Source of the DNA: Artemia franciscana
Taxonomy: Eukaryota > Arthropoda > Branchiopoda > Anostraca > Artemiidae
Assembly (NCBI RefSeq): GCF_032884065.1
Contig: NC_088865.1
Span: 46,967,243 to 47,031,242, forward strand
Reading direction: 5' to 3'
Length of the DNA: 64,000 nt
Every line of letters begins with the position of its first letter. The stretch's first letter is position 1. The translations under genes and the position numbers were made by a program. This document shows, piece by piece, positions 10,986 through 22,549 of this stretch. The notes beneath the pieces were generated by a model, which was not told the origin of the DNA, ran no database searches, and saw only the letters and a program-made list of their open reading frames with translations.

Positions 10986-13743
10986 CTCCCTTACGCGATC
11001 TGTAATGTTTTGAAACGTCTTTTTGATTAGTTATAGTTCAATTTCGTATGACGTAGCTATAGTATTGGCTAATATAGGTGTACTTTTAAAGTCGATTTCA
11101 CTTTTTCTGCTTAAGAATTAAGATATTTGGTTGTAACTGAAATTTTTGACAAAATTCGAATATTCAAAATTTTTGAACAGAAATAGTTTATTTTGCAATA
11201 AATGTTTAAAGAAAATGTTGTAATATAATTTTTGGTGCATGGACAGATAGATTGTTGTTGATGGGGGTATCGTGACCCCTCAAAGCCCTTGGCGATAGGT
11301 CTGTAATTCATGAAGTTTGACCATCGTTTACGTTTAGCATTTGTTATTGGGAAATATACGGACACTTTTCCGAGGGGGGGGGGCTAATTTTCAACTATGT
11401 GGATTTTCCACTTGGAGAATTCTCCATGGGGAGAGAAGTTTCTAGGGGTTGAGCTTTCCAGGGGAAATATTGCACTGCGGGAAATTTGGTGAAATTCCTA
11501 GGCAGAGCTAATGCTATTTGTCTTACCGTCTTAATTTTAGATGTGGAGACGCTGAAGGAGAATTGTCCAGGGTAAATTTTTACTGGGTTGGAATTTTACA
11601 GAGGGGGTGAGGGTGATTTTTCAAGGGATATATTTTCCAGAGGGGACTTTCTGCGAAAGAAACTTTCAACCAGGGGATGGATGGGGGAGGGGGTGCATTT
11701 TTCGGGAATCTCATACGGAGGGGAGATTACCGGCATTATTTTTAAAACAATCAGAAATTTTAGTATGTTTCAAATGAAAGTGCGCTAATAAAAATTTATC
11801 ACTCGAGATCATTCACAAGAGATTTTCTGAGTGGAATTTTCAGCTAGAATGGAGTTTTCTGGGAAGAATTGGAATATTTTTAATTTAAAACACTTTTTGA
11901 ACAAAACAAGTTTTTGCAGGAAAAGTAAATTGCTCCGTTAAGCTGAAAATCATTAGAAATAAATTCAAATAATTTTCTAAGCACAAAACCACCACTAATT
12001 ACCATTAAAAAATAAATTAAGCCCAAAACGAACAGAAATTACAATAAATAACCGACTAAAACTCAAAACAAGCAAACATTAACATGAGTACAGCTGACAA
12101 TCTCCACACCTCAAGACCAGAACATAATTTCAATTTACTGGAAACAAAATATATTTTAAATGTTTTCACTTTTTTGACTTATAATAAATAAAGGAATATT
12201 AAGACTTTAAGGACTAAATATAAGAATATGTATATTAAACTGACAAAACACTTTTTTTTTTAATGAAGGGCAAATTATGTTCTGGTTATGAAAAGATATG
12301 GGAGTTGTGAGTCAAATCCTTATGATTCTTACACGTTTGAGTTTGACACTTCTATTGTGACGCTGCTATAGGTTATCTATTGTGAATTCTATTCATTTTT
12401 GGTTTTAATTAATTACTAATAGTGAATTGTGGTGGTTCTACACTTGGAAGATATGAAAAAGTAACTATTAGAATTTGAAAACGCTTTTGTCCGTCTAAAC
12501 TTAAACAATAATAATGTGTTGGTTCCAAAAGGAAAAGGTTCCCAAATGCTTTCAAAGGAAAGCTAAACCTTCTTAAAGTCTATGGTTCCATATGTTTTTA
12601 GCTTAATTTTAATGATTTTTCGCATACATTCATTGTTCTTCTCTTAATTTGGCACCCACTACTGTCAAAAATCGAAGAAACTCATATGGAGGTCTTTTCA
12701 AAAATATGGATTTGTGATTTTTTTTTAGTTTTAGTTTTAGATGTTTTAAAGAAAAAGTTTTTTTTCGATCTTCTCAACGAAACTAAAAAAAAAAATACAC
12801 AACTCAAATAAAATTCTCAAATTTAGAAAACATTATTTTCCACGGGTGGTCGGGGGTGGGGGGGTGGGCTGGGGGGTTCTGGGTGGTATTTTTCCCTGGG
12901 TTATTAGCAAAGGGGAGCTGTTAAACGCCATAGAACCCGACCGTTATTCATATCAATTTTCATTCATCCTGTAGACACCCTTTAATATCTAGTCCACCGT
13001 TTTATTAAAAGAATATTTTCGTGTTAAATTGCAATCAAACCAAAAGAGTAAAATTTCGATAACTATAAAATAAGACGTTAGGGACCAAAACAACCAGATT
13101 GGTTCCTCAGCTTGTTATCGCATTAAATCAATGACTAATGATTGAACATTATTAATATGCTCTCCAAGTCTTCTGCCTTCGGGTTTAGAATTACGGAACG
13201 GGTGCTTTGTTTAACGCCTCGCGGATGTTCAGAAATTAAACTCTCTGTTCAATTCTTTTTCAATCGCGGCAAATCAGACAAACACTCAAGGTTATCGGAT
13301 TTCACTGCCGTCATTTAACTCAAGGGGTTTCTCACTGAAAATTACGATTATTGCATTGTCATATTTCGCAATTTGGCAAGTAAATAGGAATATCTATTTG
13401 CAAAAGAACTATTATTCGAGGAGAAAATTAGAGAAAATATTATTATATATTTTTGGGGGGGAGGAGGGGGGTTCAATTCTTACGACAGAAATACCAGGAA
13501 AACACGGGAAAATTAAACATTTCGCTGAGAAAATTAAGCATTTTACAAAGTTAAGGTGGGTGAATCCCTCCCCTGCGTGTGTGCCTGTGGTCTGGTCATT
13601 ATTATTTGCCAGGGTGCGGTATAAAATTGTGGAAATTACATATAAAAAGTATATGTTTTCAGGTTTTTACTTCATGCAGACCTATTTACAAAAATAAAAT
13701 TTAAATAATTGCTCGTAGCGAAGTGACCAATTTACTTCATTTT
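10986..13743. other. Long stretch without recognisable gene; G-rich tracts
   Basis: 11380-11760 is built of diverged GGGGAATTTTCC-like phrases, similar to tracts inside the family C arms (45.65-45.87, 55.68-55.86 and inverted 57.48-57.68 kb). 11975-12055 holds a CGAACAGAAATTAC box. 12840-12890 is an extreme G-run tract. The rest is AT-rich. Frames up to 113 codons (13356-13697, plus) show no recognisable domain. Confidence 0.4.
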
Positions 13744-13744
13744 A

Positions 13745-15186
13745 TCAAACAGTTCGTGGTAACGAACTGTAGTAAGGAGCGACCCGGCTCAATAGTAACC
13801 AAAACTCTAAAAAACGGATTTTTGATACAAATAGCTACATGAACAAAATTGCATTTTAATGCTGACTTTAAATATATCAGTTTTATCTATCTAAAATTAC
13901 AAGTCTAAGAAAAATTGCCTTATTTTAGAAAATAGATGGAAACACCTGTTAAAAGTAATAAAACCAAATTTACACCCATCCGATTCAGCATATCAGGGAA
14001 CCCTACCGTGGAAGTTTCAAGCTCCTATCTGCAAAAATGTGGATTTTTTTTCCAGGGGTGATCTTATCGAACCAGTTGTCCTAGAATGTTACGAGTGGGC
14101 TCATTCCAACGGAAATGAAGTTATATATAAGTGAATTATATATAATAAATGAAGTATATAGTATCCTTTTTAAGTGATCAAAAAAATTGGAGGGCACCTA
14201 TGCCCCCTTCCATGCCAATTATTTTCCCAAAGTCACCGGATCAAAATTGTGAGGTAGACATTTTATTCAGCATAGTCGAAAAACCTTATAACTATGTCTT
14301 TGGGGACGACTTACTCCACCAGAATCCCCGTGGAAGGGGCTACAAGTTACAAACTTTGATCAGTGTTTATATAGTAATGGTTATTGGGAAGTGTACAGAC
14401 GTTTTCAGGGGGATTTTTGGTTGGGGGAGGGGTTGAGAACAGGGGGTTATGTTGGGGGAGCTTTCCTTGGAGGAATTGGTTATGGGGGAAGAAAATTTCC
14501 CTGAAGGGAGCGCAGGATTTTCTAGCATTATTTAAAAATAAAACAATACAAAAATAAATAAGAAACAGTTTTTTCAACTGAAAGTAAGGAGTAGCACTAA
14601 AATTTAAAACTAACCGAATATAGAAGTTCATTACGTAAGCTTACTCATAAGTTACTTATATCTTTTACTAGCAAAAACGTTCGTTAAAAAATTAAAAGGT
14701 CTAGTTGCCTTTTTAAGTAACCAAAACATTGGAGGACAACTAAGCCCCCTCCCCCGCTCCTTTTTTCTCAAAGTGATTTGATCAAAACTATGAGAAAGCC
14801 ATATAAATATGCAAATTTCGTTTTAATTATTCATCTGTGGAGAGCCAAAATCAAACATGCATTAGTTCAAAAACGTTCAGAAATTAAATAAAAAAGACAC
14901 GTTTTTAACTGAAAGTAAGGAGCAACATTAAAACTCAAAACGAACATAAATTACTTCGTATATGACAGGGGCTGCTCCCTCCTCAACGCCCCGCTCTTTA
15001 CGCTAAAGTTTGACTCTTTCTCTCAACTCTACTTTTTAAAACAGTAAAAAACTTTAGCGTAAGGTGAAGGGTGTTGAGGAGGGAGCAGCCCCTTTCACAT
15101 ACGAAGTAATTTCTGTTAGTTTAAGTTTTAATGTCTCTCCTTACTTTCAGTTAAAAAAAAAAAAAAATTTTTATTTAGTTTATCCA
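13745..15186 (+). mobile_element. B unit, plus orientation, ending in an A foldback
   Basis: Starts TCAAACAGTTCG with a perfect hairpin (9 bp stem ACAGTTCGT, loop GGTA), then GTAAGGAGCGACCCGGCTCA, GATTCAGCATATCAGGGAAC, GGAGGGCACCTATGCCCCCT and GGTTATTGGGAAGTGTACAG, and ends in a foldback at 14884-15186. The unit is shorter than the 51153 copy because the middle section (the AGCGAGGTATT hairpin part) is missing near 14640. The foldback arms pair closely (GGGGCTGCTCCCTCCTCAAC with GTTGAGGAGGGAGCAGCCCC), and its loop reads GACTCTTTCTCTCAACTC on the plus strand, opposite to most plus-oriented units. Confidence 0.85.
14884..15186. repeat. A foldback (inverted repeat with about 35 bp loop)
   Basis: Arms begin with AACTGAAAGTAAGGAGCAAC and close on CTTTACGCTAAAG / CTTTAGCGTAAG. 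The right arm has changed from AGAGCGGGGCG to GTGAAGGGTG, so the inner stem has mismatches while the outer stem is nearly perfect. Confidence 0.85.
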
Positions 15187-15308
15187 TACGGGTTCATTAA
15201 AAAAAATTCTAAAGTTCGAATGTTGCTTGTGTATTTGTATAACTGAATTTGTGATCGGATAAGACTGTAATGACACATGATAACTACCTATACCTAGCAC
15301 AGTTGGAT

Positions 15309-17434
15309 TTATATAAAAGGTTCTCGTATCTCCATACTTCTTGGCAACCTTTTGTCGACAATGTCTGGTAACAGTGCCTCAGAATAAAATTTTTTTAGAT
15401 TTGGCAGCATTTTGTTAGACCAGAATTCTCGGTCACGACCAATCTTTTCATCATATAATTCCTCTTCCCCTAAAAATATTACAAAGTATACAAAATCAAT
15501 GTCACAACATTCCAATTGCATTTCAATTTGGTAATAGTAGTCATGAGTTCTTTTCAGCTTTATTTCACTATTAACTATCTTTTCAAGACATGTATTTTTT
15601 TTAAGCACTATCCACTCTTCCAATGTAAGCCCTTTTGCTGTCAAAGGGCACTTTACCTCCAAAAGAGCCTTTTCACCCAAAGGAAAAATTGCTATCCCGT
15701 CCGGACTGGCCCCTAGAAACCCACATTCCTTGTGAATGAAAAGCCCAGCAGAGTTCACAAAGCAACCCGTTTTCTTTGCAAAAGCTAAAATAGTTATAGG
15801 CTCATACATCAGACCATGCGTCATTACCTTTGTTTGGTGGTTTTTGGGATACAGCAGCTGCCGAACTAATGAACCCAGAGTCTTCAACCGCCTTTTATAA
15901 ACAGCACCAGCTACGGAAGCGGTAATTCTGTTTTTTCTGTATTCTATCCAGTTATTATCGATAGAATTTTTCTGAAGCCTAGTGCCTTTTTCGATACTCA
16001 GGATTTCCGTTGCAGTACATTGGAGACGGGTCAAAAAATCTGTTTTTGGAATTTTTGAGCGCACTGTAATCAAGATCCGGAGCGGTTCCGTTCGAGCCGT
16101 AATTTTTGTCTGCTCCGGTTGGCTTCCTGATTTCTTTTGAAGGGAGTTTTGTGGAAGTGTTAGTGAAAAGGCGCTTTCTAGCAGACAGTTTTTTACGTCA
16201 AGCAGTAGTCATGGCCCACTGCTGTGCAAGTTTTTTCAACTGCCTACTTGGTGTAGATCCTACAGTTCTTCGAAATATTTCAAGGCGAGCCGAGTGACCT
16301 TTCGTAAATCGGATTCCTGCTGCTTTAACACGGGTGGTATATCGCGCACTTTGGCTAACCATGATGTTTTTTCCACCTATAAGCCTTGCAACTATGCTCA
16401 TAAGATATTCTGCCAGGTTGTTCGTGTTATATCCTATCAGTAGACGAGCCCTTCTGGTCCGCGTATCAAAGGCTGAATACACATGGCTGAGAAAGATGTT
16501 GCTAGGGGTGTCTTTAGGATTAACCTGTAGAACTTTTCCGGGGAACGAGCAGCGTGTAGGACAAAATCTATGGTCACCACGGAAAAAATGCAGAGGAATC
16601 GCCTTCAGCGTATTGATGAGATCCTTCACGCTTTTCTTCTCTGAGGTGGCACATGCAATTGCATTTCTGGCAAAATGACACATTTTCTTTATTATTGCGG
16701 CACTAAGAAATCTTCTGCATTCGCCATTTTCATGCTGCTTCTTATATAGTCTGTTCTTCAAGCATTTGCACGCATGATTAGCACACTCAATTTTTTCTAC
16801 ATTTCTGCCATATGGTACCCTTGCTATAATTTCAGAATGGGTACTCGAATCGGCGTCGGCAACAAATCGAGCATATCTTAGATTGTGCATGTTTGTTGCT
16901 ATTCGGATTGCTCCAACTAATATATCTGACTCCATACCTGTACTAGGCCCCTGCCAGTTCATAAAACATGTTCAGGAACAGATCTATTTACTTGATGCCT
17001 GTATTTCGCGCAAGTACAGCAATATTTGTTCCTAATTCCTAGATTTAAGAGTTTCTTTGAATAGAAACCACTCCACAGCCTGAGAGTGCACGATACCTAT
17101 TCCTATAACTTCGTGTACACCAGATTCCTTCAACTATAACCCATGTCTCTACAGCTCCATTTGGGTGAATTTTCTCACCTGCTTCAAGTGCCATCCTTCG
17201 CTCGGTTTTCCCATTTTCGATAAGACAGTCATAGAGAAATTTATCCAATTCTACGCAAATTTCTTTCTCAAATTTCGTAAAGACTTTTTGAGGCGGAGTA
17301 TTTATTCCAATCGTAGAGAAAAGTTCTTGAACCTGGGCGTAAGTCATTCTACCATTTGTTGCACCAACCACTACCTCTTTGTTGACACTTACTGTTCTTG
17401 TTTCTGTTTTGTGTTTCTTTCTGATAGTATTCAC
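15309..17434 (-). pseudogene. Animal Mutator-like transposase with C-terminal YqaJ/PD-(D/E)XK nuclease, disrupted
   Basis: One gene read through four frame segments. 17434-17045 carries the N-terminal transposase part (VETWVIVEGIWCTRSYRNRY, then ALSGCGVV). A frameshift near 17070 leads to GFYSKKLLNLGIRNKYCCTC and EHVL, then another near 16970 to 16962-16198: MNWQGPSTGMESDILV, DADSS at residues 36-40, KIECANHACK, HRFCPTRC, NTNNLAE with Glu185, IGGKN. A TGA at 16200-16198 interrupts it, then RKKLSARKR and PTGADKNYGS continue in the same frame. A third frameshift near 16060 leads to the YqaJ domain: WIEYRKNRITAS (42-53), Glu91, GASPDG with Asp125, LLEVKCP with Glu139 and Lys141, DYYYQIEMQ (168-176), and the family's RSMxIRxP ending. 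The nuclease triad is intact. The first transposase Asp, expected in the 'VDGxW' box, reads Glu. Joined transposase-YqaJ proteins of this order are known in invertebrate genomes. Annotated starts are GTG/TTG, so the true N-terminus is unknown. No TIRs were identified. Confidence 0.85.
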
Positions 17435-18288
17435 ACTATCAAAATCAGTCCTTTTCCGTTTTTGACTACGGTTTTTGTTGAGTCTGTTTTTTTAAGCCTA
17501 CGAGGAGCAATGGCTTTTATGCCTGAATTGTGGCTTCCTCATGACGTGATTCGCATTTGAAGATGAGTCTTGAGCACAATCCAGCTCTAGATCCTTTAGA
17601 AAACATCATATTCGAAACTAAATTGATGTCTTGGCACCTATAAATAAAAAGGTTGTGAGGAAGTAAAATAGTAAAGTAGCGATTTTATTGTTTTGGTAAA
17701 AAGGAAAGTGCTATAGCTTCAAAAAGGATAGGTAGTATGTAGAGTAGTGAGCGATGTAGGGTAATTAAAATATGAAATAAAATAGAAAATATAGCTAGAA
17801 ATGGGTGGGAAGTGGAAATTATACGATCTAACCGAAAGTTTGTTGTATTTCATTGTCAGATTAAACCACCCAATTTTATTTATGTATGTAACCAAGCCGA
17901 AAACTGTCCTGAAACTACCAATCAGGAAAGCCAAGTATTTCAAAACTTTATAAAATCCTTTGGGGATTGACAGGAAATACCCTCTAAATCGAACCGTGTC
18001 GATTTACCAAATACCAAGGAAAATTACTAACCGAATTCAAAGAAAAATTAAGTCTCACTTGACTCCCTAAAATCAAATTCAAAGTAAAAATCCGTGCCCA
18101 AAATTCTGTTGCTTCTCAACTATCATTTAAATTTTTATTCGAGTAATCCACAAAGTTCTTATAGTACGATGAAAAATACCAATATGCTTTTATGAGTTAG
18201 GAGGATCAAATTAGCTCGTTTGTTTCTCAAATCCTTTAAAGCCTTTGCAGACATTCTTTCAGAACCTTTATCCATACTTTTTAATGAT
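17435..18288. other. Flank of the transposase pseudogene; no further gene seen
   Basis: The basic N-terminal frame of the transposase runs upstream on the minus strand for about 20 more codons (RLNKNRSQKRKR...) before a TAA near 17490. Beyond that the sequence is AT-rich with no recognisable gene or element. Confidence 0.4.
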
Positions 18289-18572
18289 TAAATAAAAAAC
18301 AAGTTTTTTGAATGAAAGTAAGGAGCAACATTAAAACTTAGAACGAACAGAAATTATTCCGTATATGAAAGAGGCTGTTTCCTCCTCAACGCCCCGCTCT
18401 TTACCCTAAAGTTTGGCTCTTTCTCTCAACTCTACTTTTTAATACTGTAAAAACTTTAGCGTAAAGAGCGGGGCGTTGAGGAGGGGACAGCCCTTTTCAT
18501 ATACGGGGTAATTTCTGTTCGTTTTAAGTTTTAATGTTGTTCCTTACTTTCATTAAAAAAAAACTTGTTTTT
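18289..18572. repeat. A foldback, complete
   Basis: Arms GAATGAAAGTAAGGAGCAAC... and ...GTTGTTCCTTACTTTCATT. The central stem CAACGCCCCGCTCTTTA pairs with TAAAGAGCGGGGCGTTG; arms differ where one reads TTTCCTCC and the other GGAGGGGAC. The loop reads GGCTCTTTCTCTCAACTC. It lies outside any full B unit, so A can exist alone. Confidence 0.85.
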
Positions 18573-18596
18573 TTACTTAATACTTTCTTAAGCTTT

Positions 18597-18705
18597 CTTA
18601 AGGCAGGACGGACTCGCAAAGAATCTTCCTATACCTCCCATATTAAACATTTGGAGTTTGCCTGACATTCCTGAATTAGTGATTTTGGCGGTTTTTATGT
18701 CTTTT
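18597..18705 (-). repeat. Short dispersed repeat, inverted relative to 23870-24000
   Basis: The block containing AAGGCAGGACGGACTC, CTTCCTATACCTCCCAT, ACATTTGGAGTTTGCC and GATTTTGGCGGTTTTTATG occurs in inverted orientation at 23870-24000. Both copies lie right beside A-foldback sequence, so it may be host sequence captured by, or a fixed part of, a longer element. Confidence 0.75.
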
Positions 18706-18711
18706 ATGTTT

Positions 18712-20270
18712 TAAAGTTTGGCTCTCTCAACTCTACTTTTTAATACTGCAAAAACTTTAGCGTGAAGAGCAGGGCGTTGATGAGGAAGCAGCCTCTTTCA
18801 TATACGAAGTAATTTCTGTTCGTTTTAAGTTTTAATGTTACTCTTTCCTTTCATTTAAAAAAATTCGTTTTTTTATTTTTAATTTCTGAACGTTTTTTTA
18901 GTTAATCCATGTTTTGATTTCGGCTCTCCGCAGATCAATAATTAAAACGAACTTTGTATTTTTTTTTTTTTTGCTAAACGGCTTTCTCATAGTTTTGATT
19001 GAACTATTTTGAGAAAAATGAGCGGGGGAGGCGGCCCAGCTGCTTTCCAATTTTTTGTTACTTAAAAAGGCAACTAGAGCTTTTAGTTTTTTACGATGGT
19101 TTTCATTAGTAAAGATAAACATAACTTACGAATTAGCTTACCTAACAAACTGATATATTCGCAGGTTTCTATTACGTATATGAGGTTGGTTCACCCACTT
19201 GTCAATACCTCGCTCATTACACTAAAGCTTAAATTTTGTCCTAAATCCTTAAGAATGACCCCTGAATCACAAAGGCTGTAGAATAAATAGTTGAAATTAC
19301 TAAAAATACTTTAGCGTAAAGAGTGAGGGATTAGGAGGAAATTAACCCCTTATATGTGTAATATTTATTGTTCATTTCAAGTTTTACTGCTGGTCCTTAC
19401 TTTCAGTTGAAAACACTTTCATATTTATTTTTCATTGTTTTTTTAAATAATGCTAGAAAATCCTGCCCCCCCCCTTCATGGAAATTTTCTTCCCCCATGA
19501 CAAATTCCTCCATGGAAAGTCTCTCCCACATAACCCCCTCTTCTCAACCCCTACTCCCAACCAAAAAATCCCCCTGATAACGTCTGTACACTTCCCAATA
19601 ATCATTACTATGTGCAAACACTGGTCAAAGTTTTTAACTTGCAGCTTCTCCCACGGGGACTGTGGGGGAGTAAGTCGTCCTGAAAGACATAGTTATAAGG
19701 TTTTTCAACTATGCTGAATAAAATGGCTATATCAGGATTTTGATCGGACGACTTTTGGAAAAAATGAGCGTGGGAGGGGGCCTAGGTGCCCTCCAATTTT
19801 TTTGGTCACTTAGAAAGGGCGCTAGAACTTTTCATTTCCATTCGAATGAGCCCTCTCGCAAAATTTTAAGACCACTGGGTCGATACGATCACCCTTGGAA
19901 AAAAAATAAATAAACACGCATCTGGGATTTGTGTTTTGGCAAAATATACAAAATTCTACATTCTTGTAGATAGGAGCTTGAAACTTGTACAATAAGGTTC
20001 TCTGATACGCTGAATCTGATGGTGTAATTTTCTTTAAGATTAAATGACTTTTAGGATTAAATGATTTTCTAAAATAAGGTAAATTTTCTCAGGCTCGTAA
20101 CTTTTGATGGGTAAGACTAAACTTGATGATGAAACTCACATATTTAAAATCAGCATAAAAGTGCGATTCTTGAGATGTAACTCTTGATATCAAAATTCTG
20201 TTTTTTAGAGTTTTGGTTACTATTGAGCCGGGTCGTTCCTTACTACAGTTCGTTACCACGAACTGTTTGA
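18712..20270 (-). mobile_element. B unit, minus orientation, with A half-foldback
   Basis: Read on the minus strand from 20270 it begins TCAAACAGTTCG with the 9 bp hairpin, and runs through GATTCAGCGTATCAGAGAAC, the GGAGGGCACCTAGGCCCCCT block and the second-half CTAGTTGCCTTTTTAAGTAA block. It ends in the right-hand half of an A foldback (18712-18895) whose stem carries CTTCCTCATCAACGCCC, the subtype also seen at 28.1 kb. The left half is replaced by the 18597-18705 repeat. Confidence 0.85.
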
Positions 20271-20304
20271 AATTACCTCTACTGGTAAGTTCGCTTTATG
20301 TTGG

Positions 20305-20605
20305 AAATAAAATGAAAAAAAGAAGTTTTTTAACTGAAAGTAAGGAGCGACATTAAGGAACAGAAATAACTCCGTATATCAAAGGGGCTTTTCCATCCTT
20401 AAAGCCTTGCTCTTTACGCCAAAGTTTGACTCTTTTTCTCAAGTTTACTTTTTAAAACAGTAAAAAACTTTAGCGTAAGGAGTGGGGCGTTGAGGAGGGA
20501 AAAACCATTTTAATATACAGAGTAATTTCTGCTTGTTCTAAGTTTTAATGTTGCTCCTTACTTTCAGTTAAAAAACTTGTTTTTTTGTATTTTAATTCTG
20601 AATGT
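20305..20605. repeat. A foldback, complete but diverged
   Basis: Arms TTAACTGAAAGTAAGGAGCG and GCTCCTTACTTTCAGTTAA are intact; the left arm has lost about 15 bp (ATTAAGGAACAGAAATA). The central arms no longer pair well (TCCATCCTTAAAGCCTTGC against GGGGCGTTGAGGAGGG), unlike the other foldbacks. Confidence 0.85.
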
Positions 20606-20639
20606 TTTTGGATTAATACATTTTTTTTTCTGGTTTTTT

Positions 20640-20892
20640 TTTTTGTTTTTCTGTTTGCCATCCTGGCATGTCCAATGAATTATGGGACAGAATAGAGGCA
20701 GTTCAAAAAACGTGTCTAAAAATTATTTTCAAACAGGGTAAAGGGCCTTACATTTCCCTTCTTCGGAGATCAAATCTAGTCGCCCTTAAGGAAATGAGAG
20801 TACAAATTTCCTTGTTATTTTGCCAACAATACCGTGCATAACCCTTGTACTACTTCTGTTTTCCCTAGTGAACATTTACCCACCCGCCACGT
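20640..20892 (+). pseudogene. LINE ORF2 C-terminus, part 1 (interrupted by hAT-like insertion)
   Basis: Plus-strand frame reading GMSNELWDRIEAVQKTCLKI then IFKQGKGPYISLLRRSNLVA and LKEMRVQISLLFCQQ. This is the post-RT C-terminal region of Jockey/CR1-type LINE polymerases ('IE.IQKR.L', 'L..LN..SL..RR'). The frame ends at a TAA near 20840. The 5' part is missing, cut off next to the A foldback. The reading resumes after the insertion at 21751. Confidence 0.75.
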
Positions 20893-21750
20893 CAGGGGCG
20901 GATCTAGGATTTTTTTTGGGGGGAAGGAGTGTACATAAAAGGTTACTCCGATAAGCTTGTGGACAAAGAAATACCAGCAATTTAAAGGGAACTGCAATAA
21001 TTTCTAAGTCGTAGGTAGGTAGTGGACATGGACTTTAATTTAATATAAAATCTGGTGAGTTCTATTGAAATTAAAGTCAATTAGAAATATTGATACAAAA
21101 AAAGTAAGTTTATAAGAACCACCTCGCCATAAAAACAATTAAAAGTTTGTTCACTCTCTACAAAAAAAATAATATATTTAATCTTTTCCGCATAATTTGT
21201 AGCATTTGCACTTCTGGCGACTATAGCGAGTTAGTTAAACTTTATATTGTCAAAAACAAATTAGTACCATATTTTGGTACCATACATTCTTTTGAACTAA
21301 TTGTTGATTAAACATTAAATAATAGTTCGTTTGATGGTGTAGGAGGAAAGAAATAGAAATAAAATGCTTTCTAAATGTTGCTATTAGCAGCGGATTAAGT
21401 CAGAATTTTAAATCACACCTTCTTACTAATGAAGATTTTCGCCTCCCAGTTGGCATTTGTGGTAATACGGACAGATTCCCTTGATAAACTTAGATTTAAT
21501 TAAAAACTTTTTTGGGGACATGTGTCATTAATAAAAATCTAACAGAGACTGCAAAAAGTAACTAAAAACTTGTTTCAAACTTGTTTGCAAAAAGAAACAG
21601 CCTTAATAATTAAAAACTTACTAAAAACTTGACTATTAAAAACCAAATACAAAAAAAATAATTTTCGTCCCAAAAAGAACCAAAGAAAGCGGTCCCAACC
21701 ACAAATCTACTACTATGTCAGGGGGAGGGTGCCCCCTGCATTCGCCACTG
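20893..21750 (+). mobile_element. hAT-like non-autonomous element with TIRs and 8 bp target duplication
   Basis: Starts CAGGGGCGGATCTAGGA and ends TGCATTCGCCACTG; the end read inverted is CAGTGGCGAATGCAG, giving imperfect TIRs with 11 of 15 matches. Terminal CAGNGGCG is typical of hAT elements. The 8 bp on the left, CGCCACGT, match CCCCATGT on the right at 6 of 8 positions, as expected for an old hAT target duplication. No transposase frame is present inside the 858 bp. Confidence 0.75.
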
Positions 21751-22180
21751 CCCCATGTTCTAATTCAACAAAAATCCCCCTTCTTGTCCCAATAAGAGTT
21801 TCCACTGAAAGATATAGAAGAGCGTTCATCCTTCACATAGTTGAAATTTTAAATTACTAACCCTCCCCTCTTCTCACTTCTCTTTTGACTTGTAGTTTTA
21901 ATGCTTATTTTGCAACTGCAAACTTTACAATTCTTGCAAGGTAAACTAAATTGTCATTTTGTTTAAATTTGTTTTCCCGGTTTTAATTTACGACTTTTTA
22001 TGGTTTGACTTTTTTACTGATTGTAATTCTATGAGTTTAATCTGGTTTGATATTTGTTACTGATTGGCATTCACCATTTTTTCATTTTTTTTTATTGACA
22101 CTAAAGTGTGAATTTGGCCCTTTTGGGCTTGTGATAGCGGTTTTGTAGAAATAAATCTTGTCTTGTCTAAACCGTAGTTT
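21751..22180 (+). pseudogene. LINE C-terminal end, part 2, with 3' UTR and tail
   Basis: The frame VPIRVSTERYRRAFILHIVE (21789-21850) is the 'RT.RF..SF....WN' terminal block of LINE polymerases and continues the part at 20640-20892. A T-rich 3' UTR follows and ends in GAAATAAATCTTGTCTTGTC at about 22178, a polyadenylation-like signal with a short TTGTC repeat tail, which marks the 3' end of many LINEs. With the hAT-like element removed, the two parts form one 5'-truncated LINE insertion. Confidence 0.75.
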
Positions 22181-22549
22181 GAAAATAATGTGATAGATAA
22201 CCCGTGAAATATGACAAGAGAAGAACCAGAACTTGAGTACGAAGATGAGATTGCTAAAGAAATAGCAAAACAACTGCCGATTATTCTATATAAGCTTTAA
22301 ATTGTTGGTAAAACCAACAATAGTGAAATTAAACCAACCTAAGCAGATACCGTCGGAGCGTTCTGTTATTCTGGGATGGAAATATCTTTAAAAGCTATCG
22401 AACATTCTTTCTCTATAGCAGAAAAGACAATTATCAAGAATTACTCAGGTACAAGTTGTATTAATTGTAACCCAGAATAATTCCGCATCCTAATAATTTT
22501 GATAGCAGTAAATCAGTGACCTAAAATGAAAGACAAAGAAAAAACTTAC
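22181..22549. other. Stretch between LINE tail and candidate exon; one 29-codon ATG frame
   Basis: 22211-22300 (plus) is an ATG-started 29-codon frame rich in Glu/Lys (MTREEPELEYEDEIAKE...) with coding-like composition. It is too short to assign. On the minus strand this region would be the intron after the 22550-22857 exon. Confidence 0.3.

Noticed and set aside
13749..13771. Short hairpins as bacterial terminators
   Set aside because: The GGTA-loop hairpin is a conserved element end repeated many times and no bacterial transcription unit exists here.
14347..14631. Minus-strand 94-codon Pro-rich frame
   Set aside because: It lies in the G-rich part of the B unit; similar frames in other copies (27229, 37329, 51721) differ in frame and end points.
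15309..16073. YqaJ domain as evidence of a prophage or virus
   Set aside because: The domain is the C-terminal part of an animal transposase-type protein, with the transposase immediately upstream and no phage genes nearby.
16106..17560. Plus-strand frames of 63-131 codons
   Set aside because: Antisense shadows of the Mutator-like/YqaJ gene, with no motifs of their own.
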